Positions 19,448-29,027 of a DNA stretch of 64,000 nt are shown one piece after another (within the stretch, counting starts at the first letter, position 1; the number at the start of each line of letters is the position of its first letter). The translations under genes and the position numbers were made by a program. The DNA is from Rhodococcus ruber (GTDB lineage: Bacteria; Actinomycetota; Actinomycetes; Mycobacteriales; Mycobacteriaceae), in contig NZ_JAPWIJ010000007.1 in assembly GCF_027270735.1 (NCBI RefSeq), positions 186,001 to 250,000 on the forward strand, read 5' to 3'. The notes beneath the pieces are model-generated. The model did not search any database. It was given only the letters and a program-made list of their open reading frames with translations, and was not told the origin of the DNA.

Positions 19448-20125
19448 ATGGTGACTTTGCTGCTTGCGCTCGTCGGCTTCGCGATACTCGATTCGCTCGA
19501 CGTCTTGTTGATCGGCGTCACTGCAGCTATCGCGGTGCACTCGAGAACCACGCGGCGGTCGCCGTTCCGAGCCGGGCTGGCCTTCGTCGGCGGAGTGTTC
19601 ACGGCGACGACGGTATTCGGCATTCTCACCGTTCTCGGCATCGACTTCGTCACGGATCTGTTCGACTTCACCATCACTCCCACGGTCCGGTATCGCACGG
19701 AGCTCGTGGTCGGTTCGGTCCTGATCACCCTCGGCATGCTGCGCACCGCCGAGCGCCGCCCACCGGCATGGGCCTCCAGAGCCGGCTCCAGCATCCCCCT
19801 TGTCGCCCTGACAGGGCTGACGATCGGTCTGGTGCAGGGCCCGACGGCAGTGCCGTATCTCGCCGGGCTGACGATGCTCTCGACCCACGCTCCCCGCCCG
19901 CAGTGGTGGCCGGCCATTGTCGTCGTCTACTGCCTGATCGGACTGCTACCGCCCATCCTCGTCCTGATTCTGGCGTCGAGGAAGAGTCGACGTTCCCGGC
20001 GGGCGTTCATCGCCACCGTGCGTGGCCTGACGCGGTACGGCCCGCCGACGGTGCGCGTCATCTTCGTCGTGCTCGGTGTTGCATCGGTCGCCGACGCTCT
20101 GATTCATGCGCGAGACCTCCTGTAG
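19448..20125 (+). CDS. GAP/Sap-like (LysE superfamily) membrane protein
   Basis: The 225-residue protein has about six hydrophobic helices and the spacing of the LysE-like GAP/Sap group, which includes the mycobacterial sulfolipid- and glycopeptidolipid-addressing proteins. A charged loop (SRTTRRSPFR) follows helix 1-2 and a basic loop (RKSRRSRRAF) precedes the last helix. Those relatives move lipids or small molecules across the membrane. The substrate here is unknown. The ATG at 19448 begins directly before the first helix. Confidence 0.6.
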   Translation: MVTLLLALVGFAILDSLDVLLIGVTAAIAVHSRTTRRSPFRAGLAFVGGVFTATTVFGILTVLGIDFVTDLFDFTITPTVRYRTELVVGSVLITLGMLRTAERRPPAWASRAGSSIPLVALTGLTIGLVQGPTAVPYLAGLTMLSTHAPRPQWWPAIVVVYCLIGLLPPILVLILASRKSRRSRRAFIATVRGLTRYGPPTVRVIFVVLGVASVADALIHARDLL

Positions 20126-20147
20126 GTCGTCGCCTAAGCTTCTGCGC

Positions 20148-20948
20148 ATGGCACTCGATCACGGCGACCCTGGTGACGCTCCGTCCGTTCCCCCTCCCCT
20201 GTCTCCCGTAGTTGCCGACCGTCGTCCCTCGGCGGCCGAGGAGGCGCGCACGATCGCCGCATCCACCAACACCGCGACCCTCGCGAGCCTGACCGCGGAC
20301 GGCGATCCCTGGGCATCGTTCGTCACGTACGGATTGCACGGCGGCGCTCCGGTTCTGTGTGTGTCGCGGATGGCAGAGCACGGGCGTAACCTCGCCGGCG
20401 ATCAGCGCGCGAGCCTGTCGATCGTGGCACCGCAATCGCAGACCGATCCGTTGGCGTCGGGCCGGATCACTCTGGCCGGCGTGGTCGAACGGCCCGAGGG
20501 CGACGAGCTGGCGGCTGCCCGCGAGGCGCATCTCGCGGGGGTGCCCGCGGCGAAGTACTACCTCGACTACAGCGACTTCACGCTCTGGATCATGCGCGTG
20601 CATCGGGTCCGATGGGTCGGCGGATACGGGCGGATGGATTCGGCAACTGCCGAGGACTATGCCGAGGCCGCAGCCGATCCGGTATCGCCCAGCTCCGCAT
20701 ACGCGATCGAGCACCTGAACGCCGACCACTCGACGTCTCTGACGGCGATGGCACGCGAACTGGGTGGCTATCCCGATGCCACGTCCGCCGAATGCACCGC
20801 CGCAGACCGCTACGGACTCGATCTGAAGGTGCTCACGCCGCGCGGAGTCGCGTACACCAGGGTTGGCTACGCGGCTCCGATCGACTCGGCTGGGGAACTA
20901 CGGGCCGCAACGGTGGAACTGGCGAAGCGAGCGGTGGGCGGGCGCTAG
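20148..20948 (+). CDS. HugZ-like FMN-binding split-barrel protein with DUF2470 domain
   Basis: The 266-residue protein pairs an N-terminal pyridoxamine-5'-phosphate-oxidase-like split barrel (TATLASLTADGDPWASFVTY, residues about 30-180) with a C-terminal DUF2470 domain (AIEHLNADHSTSLTAMA, residues about 185-262). This layout is that of the HugZ/HutZ family of haem-binding or haem-degrading proteins and of plant GluTR-binding relatives. In an actinobacterium it could handle haem or F420/flavin. No haem ligand was assigned. Confidence 0.75.
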   Translation: MALDHGDPGDAPSVPPPLSPVVADRRPSAAEEARTIAASTNTATLASLTADGDPWASFVTYGLHGGAPVLCVSRMAEHGRNLAGDQRASLSIVAPQSQTDPLASGRITLAGVVERPEGDELAAAREAHLAGVPAAKYYLDYSDFTLWIMRVHRVRWVGGYGRMDSATAEDYAEAAADPVSPSSAYAIEHLNADHSTSLTAMARELGGYPDATSAECTAADRYGLDLKVLTPRGVAYTRVGYAAPIDSAGELRAATVELAKRAVGGR

Positions 20949-21054
20949 TTTCCGCTGCGCTCCCCCGTCTGTACCGGTACAGCCACCTCGCCGAGACGCC
21001 GCGAACGATGGCGGCTACCGTTGTGCTTACATCTCAACGTCTAGGGAGCAGGTA

Positions 21055-22458
21055 ATGAGCATCCAACCGGTCGAATCGAAGCGTCATCGTGTCGTCGTCA
21101 TCGGTTCCGGGTTCGGAGGTCTGTTCGGCGTCAAGGCGCTCAAGAAGGCCGACGTCGACATCACCCTCGTCGCCAAGACGACGCACCACCTCTTTCAGCC
21201 GCTCCTCTACCAGGTCGCGACGGGCATTCTGTCCGTCGGCGAGATCGCTCCGACCACCCGCGTCATTCTCCGCAAGCAGAAGAACGCCGAGGTGCTGCTG
21301 GGCGACGTGTTGAACATCGACCTCGAGGCCAAAACGGTGACGTCCAAGCTGCTCGAGCGCATCACCGTCACTCCCTTCGACAGCCTGATCGTCGCGGCCG
21401 GAGCGCAGCAGTCCTACTTCGGCAACGATCACTTCGCCGAGTTCGCGCCCGGAATGAAGACCATCGACGACGCACTCGAACTACGCGGACGCATCCTCGG
21501 CGCGTTCGAGCAGGCAGAGCTCTCCGATGATCAGGAGGAGAAGGACCGCCTCATGACGTTCGTCGTCGTCGGGGCCGGCCCCACCGGTGTTGAACTGGCC
21601 GGGCAGATCGCCGAGCTCGCCGATCGCACCCTCGACGGAGCTTTCCGCAACATCGATCCTCGCGACGCCCGCGTCATCCTGCTCGACGCAGCGCCCGCCG
21701 TGCTGCCGCCGATGGGCGAAAAGCTCGGCCGCAAGGCTGCCGAGCGACTCGAGAAGCTCGGCGTCGAAATCCAGCTCAACGCGATGGTCACCGACGTCGA
21801 CAACGACGGCCTGACCGTCAAGGAGAAGGACGGCACGACGCGTCGCATCGAGGCGCAGTGCAAGGTCTGGTCGGCAGGCGTTCAGGGCAGCCCCCTCGGC
21901 AAGCAGCTCGCGGACCAGTCCGGTTCGGAGACGGACCGCGCCGGACGGGTGCTCGTCGAACCCGATCTGACCGTCAAGGGTCACCCGAACGTGTTCGTGG
22001 TCGGCGACCTCATGTCGGTCAAGGATGTGCCGGGTATGGCGCAGGGTGCCATCCAGGGGGCGACGTACGCCGCCAAGCTGATCAAGGCAACGGTGAAGGG
22101 CGAGGACGACCCCGCTCAGCGTGCGCCGTTCAAGTACTTCGACAAGGGCTCTATGGCAACGGTGTCGCGGTTCAACGCGGTCGCCAAGGTCGGCAAGCTC
22201 GAGTTCGGTGGATTCATCGCATGGCTGATGTGGCTTGCGTTGCACCTGTACTACCTCGTGGGCTACCGCAGTCGAATCACCACTGTCATCTCCTGGTTCG
22301 TGACCTTCCTCGGCCGTGGTCGCGCCCAGATGGCATCGACCGAACAGCAGGTGTTCGCAAGATTGGCCATCGAGCAACTCAACTCCCTCGAACGCGCGGG
22401 GGCCGTCGAGACGGACACCGCCGAGACAGAGCAGGAGCGCGAGAAGGCAGCGGGCTGA
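21055..22458 (+). CDS. ndh: Type II NADH:quinone dehydrogenase
   Basis: This 467-residue NDH-2 oxidises NADH and reduces menaquinone at the inner face of the membrane without pumping protons. Two dinucleotide-binding motifs are clear: VVVIGSGFGGLFG for FAD at residue 12 and FVVVGAGPTGVELAG for NADH near 167. The FAD-binding motif VFVVGDLMSV is near 315 and the quinone-site string AQGAIQGATYAAK follows. A membrane-anchoring amphipathic/hydrophobic stretch lies near 380-430. The ATG is preceded by GGGAGCAGGTA. It corresponds to Rv1854c of M. tuberculosis, which also lies next to the urease genes. Confidence 0.95.
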   Translation: MSIQPVESKRHRVVVIGSGFGGLFGVKALKKADVDITLVAKTTHHLFQPLLYQVATGILSVGEIAPTTRVILRKQKNAEVLLGDVLNIDLEAKTVTSKLLERITVTPFDSLIVAAGAQQSYFGNDHFAEFAPGMKTIDDALELRGRILGAFEQAELSDDQEEKDRLMTFVVVGAGPTGVELAGQIAELADRTLDGAFRNIDPRDARVILLDAAPAVLPPMGEKLGRKAAERLEKLGVEIQLNAMVTDVDNDGLTVKEKDGTTRRIEAQCKVWSAGVQGSPLGKQLADQSGSETDRAGRVLVEPDLTVKGHPNVFVVGDLMSVKDVPGMAQGAIQGATYAAKLIKATVKGEDDPAQRAPFKYFDKGSMATVSRFNAVAKVGKLEFGGFIAWLMWLALHLYYLVGYRSRITTVISWFVTFLGRGRAQMASTEQQVFARLAIEQLNSLERAGAVETDTAETEQEREKAAG

Positions 22459-22484
22459 TCGACCACTGACCCCAGCTTTCGGAC

Positions 22485-22520
22485 ATCGCATCGGCCGACG
22501 ACACCGTCGGCCGATGCGAT
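22485..22520. terminator. Bidirectional terminator hairpin between ndh and ureD
   Basis: ATCGCATCGGCCGACG (22485-22500) and CGTCGGCCGATGCGAT (22505-22520) are perfect 16-bp arms around ACAC. It lies between two convergent genes and has no strong T-run, as is common for actinobacterial terminators. Confidence 0.8.
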
Positions 22521-22541
22521 TGCTCGTTCAGCGTGCCACTC

Positions 22542-23210
22542 TCACGTACTCGAATCACCGGGCTGCAAGCGGTGCCCCATCGAGGTAGTCAGTGAGCCGC
22601 CTCCTGCGAGAGCCAGCCGAACGCTTCCGCCGCGTAGATCGACCTCGGACGCGCGAGCATCGGGGTATTGCAACGTACTGGACATCGACAGCGGAGCAGA
22701 CAACGCGTCGTGCGAGATCGAACCGTCGCCCAGTGCCACCCGGTGGCGCAACAACGGACGGTCTCCGACGTCGCAGTGCATCGCACTGGTCCACCGACCC
22801 GAAGCCTCCTCGAAACGCCCGATCTGCGTCCGCTCGCGCAACCACAGCGTCGAATCCTGTTGCAGCGCAATAGTATTGACCACAGAATGCGATGCGTCCG
22901 AAACGACGACCATCGGCTCGGGATCGAAGATCAGAGACGCACCTGCACCGACCTCGACGTGCCACTGCGCCGACGAATGACGCTGCTGCCCACCGGGCAT
23001 TGCCAGTGACGCCGCGACGCTGCGGACCTCCAGGTGTGCGCCGGCCGCCACGAAGATTCTGACGGTGATGGTGTCACCACCGAGTGGCGTTGCGGCGGTT
23101 CCGATCAGGTGGACCGTATCCGGCCCGGTCTGCCGGCCGGCAAGTCCGCCCACCGAGGTGATGCGTGGGCTGCGATGCGGGCTCGCATCGATGCAGAGCT
23201 CGGTGTGCAT
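22542..23210 (-). CDS. ureD: Urease accessory protein UreD (UreH)
   Basis: The 222-residue last gene of the urease operon encodes the UreD scaffold that holds apo-urease and UreF/UreG during nickel insertion. The UreD-type beta-helix features are visible (LGGDTITVRIFVAAGAHLEV, LIFDPEPMVVVSDASH). It is short compared with proteobacterial UreD, as in mycobacteria. It starts 6 bp after ureG ends. Confidence 0.85.
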   Translation of the reverse strand: MHTELCIDASPHRSPRITSVGGLAGRQTGPDTVHLIGTAATPLGGDTITVRIFVAAGAHLEVRSVAASLAMPGGQQRHSSAQWHVEVGAGASLIFDPEPMVVVSDASHSVVNTIALQQDSTLWLRERTQIGRFEEASGRWTSAMHCDVGDRPLLRHRVALGDGSISHDALSAPLSMSSTLQYPDARASEVDLRGGSVRLALAGGGSLTTSMGHRLQPGDSST

Positions 23211-23216
23211 CGACGC

Positions 23217-23921
23217 TCAGTGTGTGTGGGCATGCGCGTCGGAGTCGGCAACGACCTTCAGCTGCTCCCGAATCCACGCGAGCACGGTGGTGGCGGCCGG
23301 ATCGTCGGTGAGTGAGATCAGCGCAGTCGGTCGGCCCTCGCGCACCTGTGCCGCATCGCGCTCCATCACACCCAGATCAGCCCCGACGTAGGGAGCCAGA
23401 TCCGTCTTGTTCACGACCAACAGATCGGAGAAGGTGACACCGGGACCACCCTTGCGCGGCACCTTGTCACCACCCGCGACATCGACGACGAAGATCTGCA
23501 CATCGATCAGACCGGACGAGAACGTCGCGGTGAGATTGTCTCCGCCCGACTCGACCAGAATGAGGTCCAGGGGAGGATTGCTCTCGATCAGATCGTCGAT
23601 GGCGTCGAGATTGGCTGTGATGTCGTCGCGAATTGCGGTGTGCGGGCACCCACCTGTCTGTACGGCCGTGATGCGCTCGTCCGGTAGAACCGCATGCCGA
23701 CGCAGGAAGTCCGCGTCCTCGGTGGTGTAGATGTCGTTGGTCAGAACCGCAAGCGACAGCTCGTCGCGCAGCTGGCGACACAGGGCAGCCACCAGAGCGG
23801 TCTTCCCGGAACCGACCGGTCCGCCGATTCCCACTCGCAGAGCCTCGCCTGCCTCCCGCGCGCGTTTGGGACGATCCAGTCCGTGGTCGTGGGGCTCACC
23901 GTCGATCAGGTGCGGGGGCAT
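23217..23921 (-). CDS. ureG: Urease accessory GTPase UreG
   Basis: The 234-residue GTPase supplies nickel to urease. It has a P-loop GGPVGSGKT, the metal-binding loop region [14 protein letters not shown], the CPH motif ([11 protein letters not shown]), [12 protein letters not shown], and [10 protein letters not shown] for guanine recognition. Histidines at both ends (HDHG near the start, AHAHTH at the C-terminus) could store nickel. It lies between ureF and ureD. Confidence 0.94.
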   Translation of the reverse strand: MPPHLIDGEPHDHGLDRPKRAREAGEALRVGIGGPVGSGKTALVAALCRQLRDELSLAVLTNDIYTTEDADFLRRHAVLPDERITAVQTGGCPHTAIRDDITANLDAIDDLIESNPPLDLILVESGGDNLTATFSSGLIDVQIFVVDVAGGDKVPRKGGPGVTFSDLLVVNKTDLAPYVGADLGVMERDAAQVREGRPTALISLTDDPAATTVLAWIREQLKVVADSDAHAHTH

Positions 23922-23973
23922 GACATCTCCTTTGTCGTTCGAGAACAGTCGGTCGAAACAGTGGATCGGAATT

Positions 23974-24630
23974 TCAGGATACGAACAACGGCCGATCGCG
24001 GACGGCGTGGGCTTCGGCCAACATGTCGAGCAACGGATCCGACAACTCCATCAGTTCGGGTAGGCACTCGCACACCGAGGCGGTCACATCGTCACAGAAG
24101 TCGCCCAGGCGGATGGTGCATGCAGCAACCTCGGCCGGATCGAGCGCCAGCAGACGCTGCGCCGCGATCGCCGAACCGGTCATGGTGATGTACACCTGCA
24201 CGGCCGCAGTATCGGCAACCGACAGCCCGCACGCGAGGCCCACGTGCCCCGCGGCGACGGGCAGGTGCGGCTTGCGGCCGATCGACATCCAATCATGCTG
24301 CGGCCAAGCTGATTTGGCCAACCGAAGCAGACCGCGACCCTGTGCGCGTGACGCGGACCTGGCCGCCGGGGACGGCGTCCGAGCGTCACACTCGGCGTCG
24401 GCACCCTCCGTGCCGAGAGAGCCGCGGACGATCGCTGCGGCCACCGACGCCATGGTGGCGCCGGAGGTCTTTATACGACGTCGCAAGAAAGCCTCGAGTG
24501 TCGCGATGTCTCGGACGAAACCCGAGGCGATCGCCTCCTCCACTCCACCGGAATGCACGTGTCCACCGGTGGGCAGACGTGAATCGGCAAGAGAGAGAAG
24601 CGTTGTCACCTGTAGACGAGCAGCCGTCAT
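23974..24630 (-). CDS. ureF: Urease accessory protein UreF
   Basis: The 218-residue all-helical protein starts [21 protein letters not shown], the usual UreF N-terminus; it links UreD to UreG and gates the GTPase. The ATG at 24630 overlaps the ureC stop as ATGA, which is preferred to a longer upstream frame inside ureC. The C-terminal region ([18 protein letters not shown]) fits the family. Confidence 0.88.
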   Translation of the reverse strand: MTAARLQVTTLLSLADSRLPTGGHVHSGGVEEAIASGFVRDIATLEAFLRRRIKTSGATMASVAAAIVRGSLGTEGADAECDARTPSPAARSASRAQGRGLLRLAKSAWPQHDWMSIGRKPHLPVAAGHVGLACGLSVADTAAVQVYITMTGSAIAAQRLLALDPAEVAACTIRLGDFCDDVTASVCECLPELMELSDPLLDMLAEAHAVRDRPLFVS

Positions 24631-26351
24631 CAGAAGAGGAAGTATCGCTGCGCCATCGGCAGTTCGGTTGCCGGCTGTTCTTTCCACACGTCACCGTCGA
24701 TGCGCACCGTGAACGTGTCGGGGTCCACCTCGATGTCGGGCATGGCGTCGTTGAGAGCCATGTCGGACTTCCTGATGCTGCGGACGTTCTTGACCGGCAC
24801 GAGCCGGCGATCGCAGTTCAGGCGGCCGGCGAGTCCATCTTCGATTGCCTGAGGAGCGACGAAGTGCAGCGATGTGGCTGCAGCTGCTTTGGGCGAGGCT
24901 CCGAACATCGGACGCGGAAGCTCGGGCTGCGGTGTCGGAATGGACGCGTTGGCATCGCCCATGGCCGCCCAGGCGATCATTCCGCCCTTGATGACCATGT
25001 GCGGACGGACGCCGAAGAACGCCGGGTCCCACAGCACCAGATCGGCCAATTTTCCCGTCTCGATCGAACCGATCTCATCGTCCAGCCCGTGGGCCACGGC
25101 CGGGCAGATCGTGTATTTGGCGACGTACCGCATGACGCGGTTGTTGTCGGCCCCGTTGTCACCGGACAGGAAGCCCCGGCGAGACTTCATCACGTGCGCC
25201 GTCTGCCAGGTGCGCAGAACGACCTCGCCGATCCGGCCCATCGCCTGCGCATCGCTGCCGATCATCGAGATCGCACCCATGTCGTGCAGCAGATCCTCGG
25301 CCGCAATGGTCGACGGCCGAATACGGCTCTCGGCGAAGGCCAGATCCTCCGGAATCGACGGACTGAGGTGATGGCACACCATCAGCATGTCGAGATGCTC
25401 GTCGAGGGTGTTGACGGTATGGGGACGCGTCGGGTTGGTCGAGCTGGGCAGCACGTGCCCTTGCGCGGCCACGGTGATGATGTCGGGTGCGTGCCCGCCG
25501 CCCGCGCCTTCCGTGTGATACGCGTGAATTCCGCGGCCGTCGATCGCAGCGAGAGTGGTCTCGACGAAGCCTGCCTCGTTCAGGGTGTCCGAGTGGAGCG
25601 CGGCCTGCACGCCGGCGTCGTCGCACACTCGCAGGCACGCGTCGATCGCAGCAGGGGTCGAACCCCAGTCCTCGTGCAGCTTGAATCCTGATGCGCCGGC
25701 GCGCAATTGCTCCCACATGGAGTCGGGGTTGACAGTGTTGCCCTTGCCGAGGAGCACGATGTTCATCGGCCAGTCGTCGAGAGCTTCGAGCATCCGGGAC
25801 AGGTGCCATGCACCGGGGGTGACCGTGGTGGCCTTGCTTCCCTCGGCCGGTCCGGTGCCGCCGGCGATCACGGTGGTGATGCCTCCGCCGAGAGCTTCCT
25901 CCTTGATCTGCGGGCAGATCAGATGGACGTGACAGTCGATGCCGCCGGCCGTGACGATCTTTCCGTTGCCTGCGATGATCTCGGTCGAGGGTCCGATCAC
26001 CAGATCGGGATGGACTCCGGTCATGGTGTCGGGGTTGCCGGCCTTGCCCAATGCCACGATGCGCCCGTCGCGAATACCGAGGTCGGCCTTGATGATTCCC
26101 CAGTAGTCGACGACAACCACCCCGGTGATTACTGTGTCCGGAGCTCCGTCTGCGCGGGTCGCACGGGATTGACCCATCGATTCGCGGATCACCTTGCCGC
26201 CGCCGAAGACCGCTTCCTCCCCCGCGTTGCCCGGTCCGCCGCTACGGTCCTCGGTGACCTCGATCCAAAGATCCGTGTCTGCCAGGCGAATTCGATCACC
26301 CGTGGTGGGACCGAACAACTGTGCGTATCGACTACGACTCAGACGCGCCAT
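24630..26351 (-). CDS. ureC: Urease alpha subunit
   Basis: The 573-residue catalytic subunit hydrolyses urea to ammonia and carbamate using a dinickel centre. Active-site elements are all present: GGIDCHVHL (nickel His pair), [10 protein letters not shown] (the Lys that becomes carbamylated), [22 protein letters not shown], the flap MVCHHL, and GSDAQAMGR (nickel Asp). It overlaps ureAB upstream by 1 bp and ureF downstream by 1 bp, which implies tight coupling. Confidence 0.96.
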   Translation of the reverse strand: MARLSRSRYAQLFGPTTGDRIRLADTDLWIEVTEDRSGGPGNAGEEAVFGGGKVIRESMGQSRATRADGAPDTVITGVVVVDYWGIIKADLGIRDGRIVALGKAGNPDTMTGVHPDLVIGPSTEIIAGNGKIVTAGGIDCHVHLICPQIKEEALGGGITTVIAGGTGPAEGSKATTVTPGAWHLSRMLEALDDWPMNIVLLGKGNTVNPDSMWEQLRAGASGFKLHEDWGSTPAAIDACLRVCDDAGVQAALHSDTLNEAGFVETTLAAIDGRGIHAYHTEGAGGGHAPDIITVAAQGHVLPSSTNPTRPHTVNTLDEHLDMLMVCHHLSPSIPEDLAFAESRIRPSTIAAEDLLHDMGAISMIGSDAQAMGRIGEVVLRTWQTAHVMKSRRGFLSGDNGADNNRVMRYVAKYTICPAVAHGLDDEIGSIETGKLADLVLWDPAFFGVRPHMVIKGGMIAWAAMGDANASIPTPQPELPRPMFGASPKAAAATSLHFVAPQAIEDGLAGRLNCDRRLVPVKNVRSIRKSDMALNDAMPDIEVDPDTFTVRIDGDVWKEQPATELPMAQRYFLF

Positions 26352-26983
26352 CAGCTGTCCAACTTTCCGGGAGGTGTCATGCTCAAACCGTGGACCTCGC
26401 GCGTGCCACCGAGGGGCACGAGCCGAACTGCCTGTTCGATGCCGGGCTCGAAACGCACCGCTGTACCCGCCGGAATGTCGAGGCGGTGGCCGTGTGCACG
26501 TTCACGATCGAACTGCAAGGCGGCGTTGGACTGTGGAAAGTGCACGTGAGAGCCCACCTGAACCGGCCGATCTCCACCGTTCACAACGACCATCGTGATC
26601 ACCTCGGCGCCCTCGTTGATCTCGATGTCCCCTGCGACGGTGATGATCTCGCCGGGAATCAGGTGACCGTCACCTCGCTTGGGTGAGATCGGCTCGTGCA
26701 CGGTGATCAATTTGGTGCCGTCGGGAAAGGTCGCTTCGACCATCACCTCGGGAAGCAACTCGGGAACCCCGCCGAGGACATCGTCGGCAGTGAGAATCTC
26801 GCGTCCCGAGGACATCAGGTCTGCAACCGATCGCCCGTCCCGGGCACCCTCGAGAAGGTGATCGGTGATGACCGCGATGGCCTCGGGATGATTGAGCTTC
26901 AAGCCTCGAGCCTGACGACGTCGCGCGAGCTCGGCCGCATAGCTGACGAGCAGTCGATCCTGCTCGTGCGGAGACAACCGCAT
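26351..26983 (-). CDS. ureAB: Fused urease gamma-beta subunit
   Basis: The 210-residue protein joins UreA (residues 1-100, [20 protein letters not shown], with [20 protein letters not shown] at the end) to UreB (about 105-205, [48 protein letters not shown] split over the window). Mycobacteria keep two genes; a gamma-beta fusion is known in some Rhodococcus, Streptomyces and Helicobacter. It is the first gene of the urease operon. The 85-bp gap to the next gene probably carries the promoter. Confidence 0.92.
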   Translation of the reverse strand: MRLSPHEQDRLLVSYAAELARRRQARGLKLNHPEAIAVITDHLLEGARDGRSVADLMSSGREILTADDVLGGVPELLPEVMVEATFPDGTKLITVHEPISPKRGDGHLIPGEIITVAGDIEINEGAEVITMVVVNGGDRPVQVGSHVHFPQSNAALQFDRERAHGHRLDIPAGTAVRFEPGIEQAVRLVPLGGTREVHGLSMTPPGKLDS

Positions 26984-27068
26984 TGGAGTTCTCCGTCCCG
27001 ATCGGTGATGGTGCCCGGCAATTCTGACATGCTCGAGGCGGACCGGCAGCGGAGCGCCATTTCACGCG

Positions 27069-28343
27069 TCACCCGAGGGACACGGTCACCGATCGATCGA
27101 GCAGCCCCCGCAGGACATCTCGGTCGATTCCCGAGGCAATAGCCTGCACTTCGGCGAGACCGAACGCACCTGCGTCGAGGCCTCGGACCAGCACGCCGGC
27201 CAACGCCTGCGCGGTGGCGGGCTCGTCCATCACCTCACCGCCCTGACGCTCGAGGTAGCCCCCGAGTCGAGCAGCCGCGACCGGCATGGCGTGGCGAAAG
27301 AAACCGAAGGTGGCCAGCCATCGCGTGACCAGGTGCCCGGGATGCATGTCCCAGCCCTGATAGAAACCGCGTTCGAGGGACCTCGTCACCAGATCGAAGT
27401 GCCGACGGGCTGACGCCGACACCTGCTCCGGACTGCCGGTGGGAACAACCTGGGTCGAGCCGTCGCACACCCACACTCCGGTCTGGGCGGCTGCCACCAG
27501 CATGACGTTCTTCGCGTGGTCCGCCACCGGATGTGCCAGCGACTGCTGCGCGGACGTGATTCCACACGCGGCGCTGTAGTCGTAGGTTCCGTAGTGCAGT
27601 GACGTGCAGCGACCGTCCGCGCGGGTGATTGCCCTCGCGAGAGTCGTCGTACCGTCGGCTCCGATCACCGCCTGGGGACTCTCGATCTGTAGTTCGAATC
27701 GCAGGGCGCGTTCGGGCAGGCCGTGCGCGCGCTCGAGTTCCTCGCACAACGCGACCACTGCGGCCACCTGCGAGGCGGCGCGCAGTTTGGGCACGGTGAA
27801 CACGAAACCGTCGGGCACTCCCCCGGCCCCGTCCAGAACGAGCTCGAGGGTGCGAATCCCACGCCGACGCTCGTGTGCTGCAAGTCCTTTGGAGCGGATA
27901 CCCAGCCAGGTCGGACCATCGGAATCTTCGGCCAACGCCGCCAGCGCTGCACCCGCTGCCGCTGCATGACGGTCTTCGACAGCGTCGGACCGCCACCCGT
28001 AACCGTCCTCGAAATCGATCCGGAGGTCCTGGATGGGGGCCGTGCTCAATCGCTCACGAACCAGGGGCAGAACGTTCGCAGTATCGAGTTCGGCAAATGC
28101 CTCGGGGTGATCGCGCAGAATCGCCGACGCTGCGGTGCCCCACTCGGCCGGCACATTCGCAGAGGCGTCCGCCGCCGAGACGTACACGGTGTGCGAAGGC
28201 TGCCCGCCGATTCGGTCCCCGGGATAGTGCAGCGCCAGATCCTCGTCGATGGGACCGAAGAGTGACTCGAGGCGATCGACAGCGTCGGGGGTCAGCGCGG
28301 TGACCGGTGAATCTGGATTCTGGTTGTGACCCGTCATGGGCAT
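27069..28343 (-). CDS. HpcH/HpaI aldolase/citrate lyase-like protein (DUF6986 type)
   Basis: The 424-residue protein has a TIM-barrel like that of citrate lyase beta/malyl-CoA lyase: RIDFEDGYGWR, FTVPKLRAA, FELQIESPQAVIG and GTYDYSAACGI correspond to metal and substrate strands. The reaction is unknown; a carbon-carbon lyase or thioesterase on a CoA ester is possible. The ATG at 28343 overlaps the thioesterase stop (TGATG), so the two are coupled and may work on the same CoA ester. Confidence 0.75.
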   Translation of the reverse strand: MPMTGHNQNPDSPVTALTPDAVDRLESLFGPIDEDLALHYPGDRIGGQPSHTVYVSAADASANVPAEWGTAASAILRDHPEAFAELDTANVLPLVRERLSTAPIQDLRIDFEDGYGWRSDAVEDRHAAAAGAALAALAEDSDGPTWLGIRSKGLAAHERRRGIRTLELVLDGAGGVPDGFVFTVPKLRAASQVAAVVALCEELERAHGLPERALRFELQIESPQAVIGADGTTTLARAITRADGRCTSLHYGTYDYSAACGITSAQQSLAHPVADHAKNVMLVAAAQTGVWVCDGSTQVVPTGSPEQVSASARRHFDLVTRSLERGFYQGWDMHPGHLVTRWLATFGFFRHAMPVAAARLGGYLERQGGEVMDEPATAQALAGVLVRGLDAGAFGLAEVQAIASGIDRDVLRGLLDRSVTVSLG

Positions 28344-28804
28344 CACTGTCCCAGATGTGCAGTGTTTTCGATATTTGCCAGTCGGACTTTGCCCTGAGCT
28401 ACCAAGCGTCCGGTCTCGTCGGAGATGTCCACCTGCCACAGCTGCTGGGTGCGTCCACGATGAATCGGATGTCCGTGTGCGGTCAAGGTTCCCGATCGTG
28501 TGGCTCGCAGGAAGTCGGTGTTGTTGTTGACGCCGACCACGTGTCCACGTGACCCGAACCAGGCCGATCCGGCGATGCTGGCCACCGATTCCACCACCGC
28601 ACACAGGACGCCGCCATGCATGATTCCGGCGGGTTGATGGAGCTGCGGGGTCACTGTCCACTCCGCACGCACGTCCTCACCGGACACCTCGAGGTACTTC
28701 AGACCGACGACTCCGTCGAATCCGCGATGACACAGCTCGGTCAACTGCTCCGCCGTCAAGGCGTCGAAAGGCGTCTCTTCCGTGGTGCCGTTCGAGTCCG
28801 TCAT
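28343..28804 (-). CDS. PaaI-family hotdog thioesterase
   Basis: The 153-residue protein has the hotdog thioesterase pattern: HQPAGIMHGGVLCAVVES with the catalytic Gly-Gly turn, GVNNNTDFLRATRSGTLTA and QQLWQVDISDETGRLVAQGKV. It should hydrolyse an acyl-CoA, often aromatic. The start MTDSNG at 28804 is chosen because homology begins soon after. It overlaps the downstream HpcH-like gene by one base. Confidence 0.85.
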   Translation of the reverse strand: MTDSNGTTEETPFDALTAEQLTELCHRGFDGVVGLKYLEVSGEDVRAEWTVTPQLHQPAGIMHGGVLCAVVESVASIAGSAWFGSRGHVVGVNNNTDFLRATRSGTLTAHGHPIHRGRTQQLWQVDISDETGRLVAQGKVRLANIENTAHLGQ

Positions 28805-28991
28805 TGCACTGCCTCCGGTTGCGTCGAAACATCTCGGCCGACTGCGCAGCCGACTTTCCATCAGAATTACACGACGGTCGACCCACGAAAATCGGTGGGC
28901 CTCCCGTTCGTGAAGAACGAGAGGCCCACCGTGGCAAGGACCGGGAGTCACTGCAGCCCTCAGGACTCCGGCGCGGTCCGTTGGTACGTAG

Positions 28992-29010
28992 TCAGCATAG
29001 GCATACCTTA
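28992..29010 (-). promoter_or_regulatory. Weak IdeR/DtxR-like box
   Basis: On the minus strand the sequence reads TAAGGTATGCCTATGCTGA. It agrees with about 13 of 19 positions of the DtxR/IdeR consensus. It lies upstream of the thioesterase gene (start 28804) and just past the end of the gene that stops at 29028. It could put those genes under iron control, but a match this weak can arise by chance. Confidence 0.3.
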
Positions 29011-29027
29011 GTTACGACGCAAGGGCT

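Noticed and set aside
22485..22520. Operator for ndh or urease
   Set aside because: It lies downstream of both convergent genes, so a terminator is the better reading.
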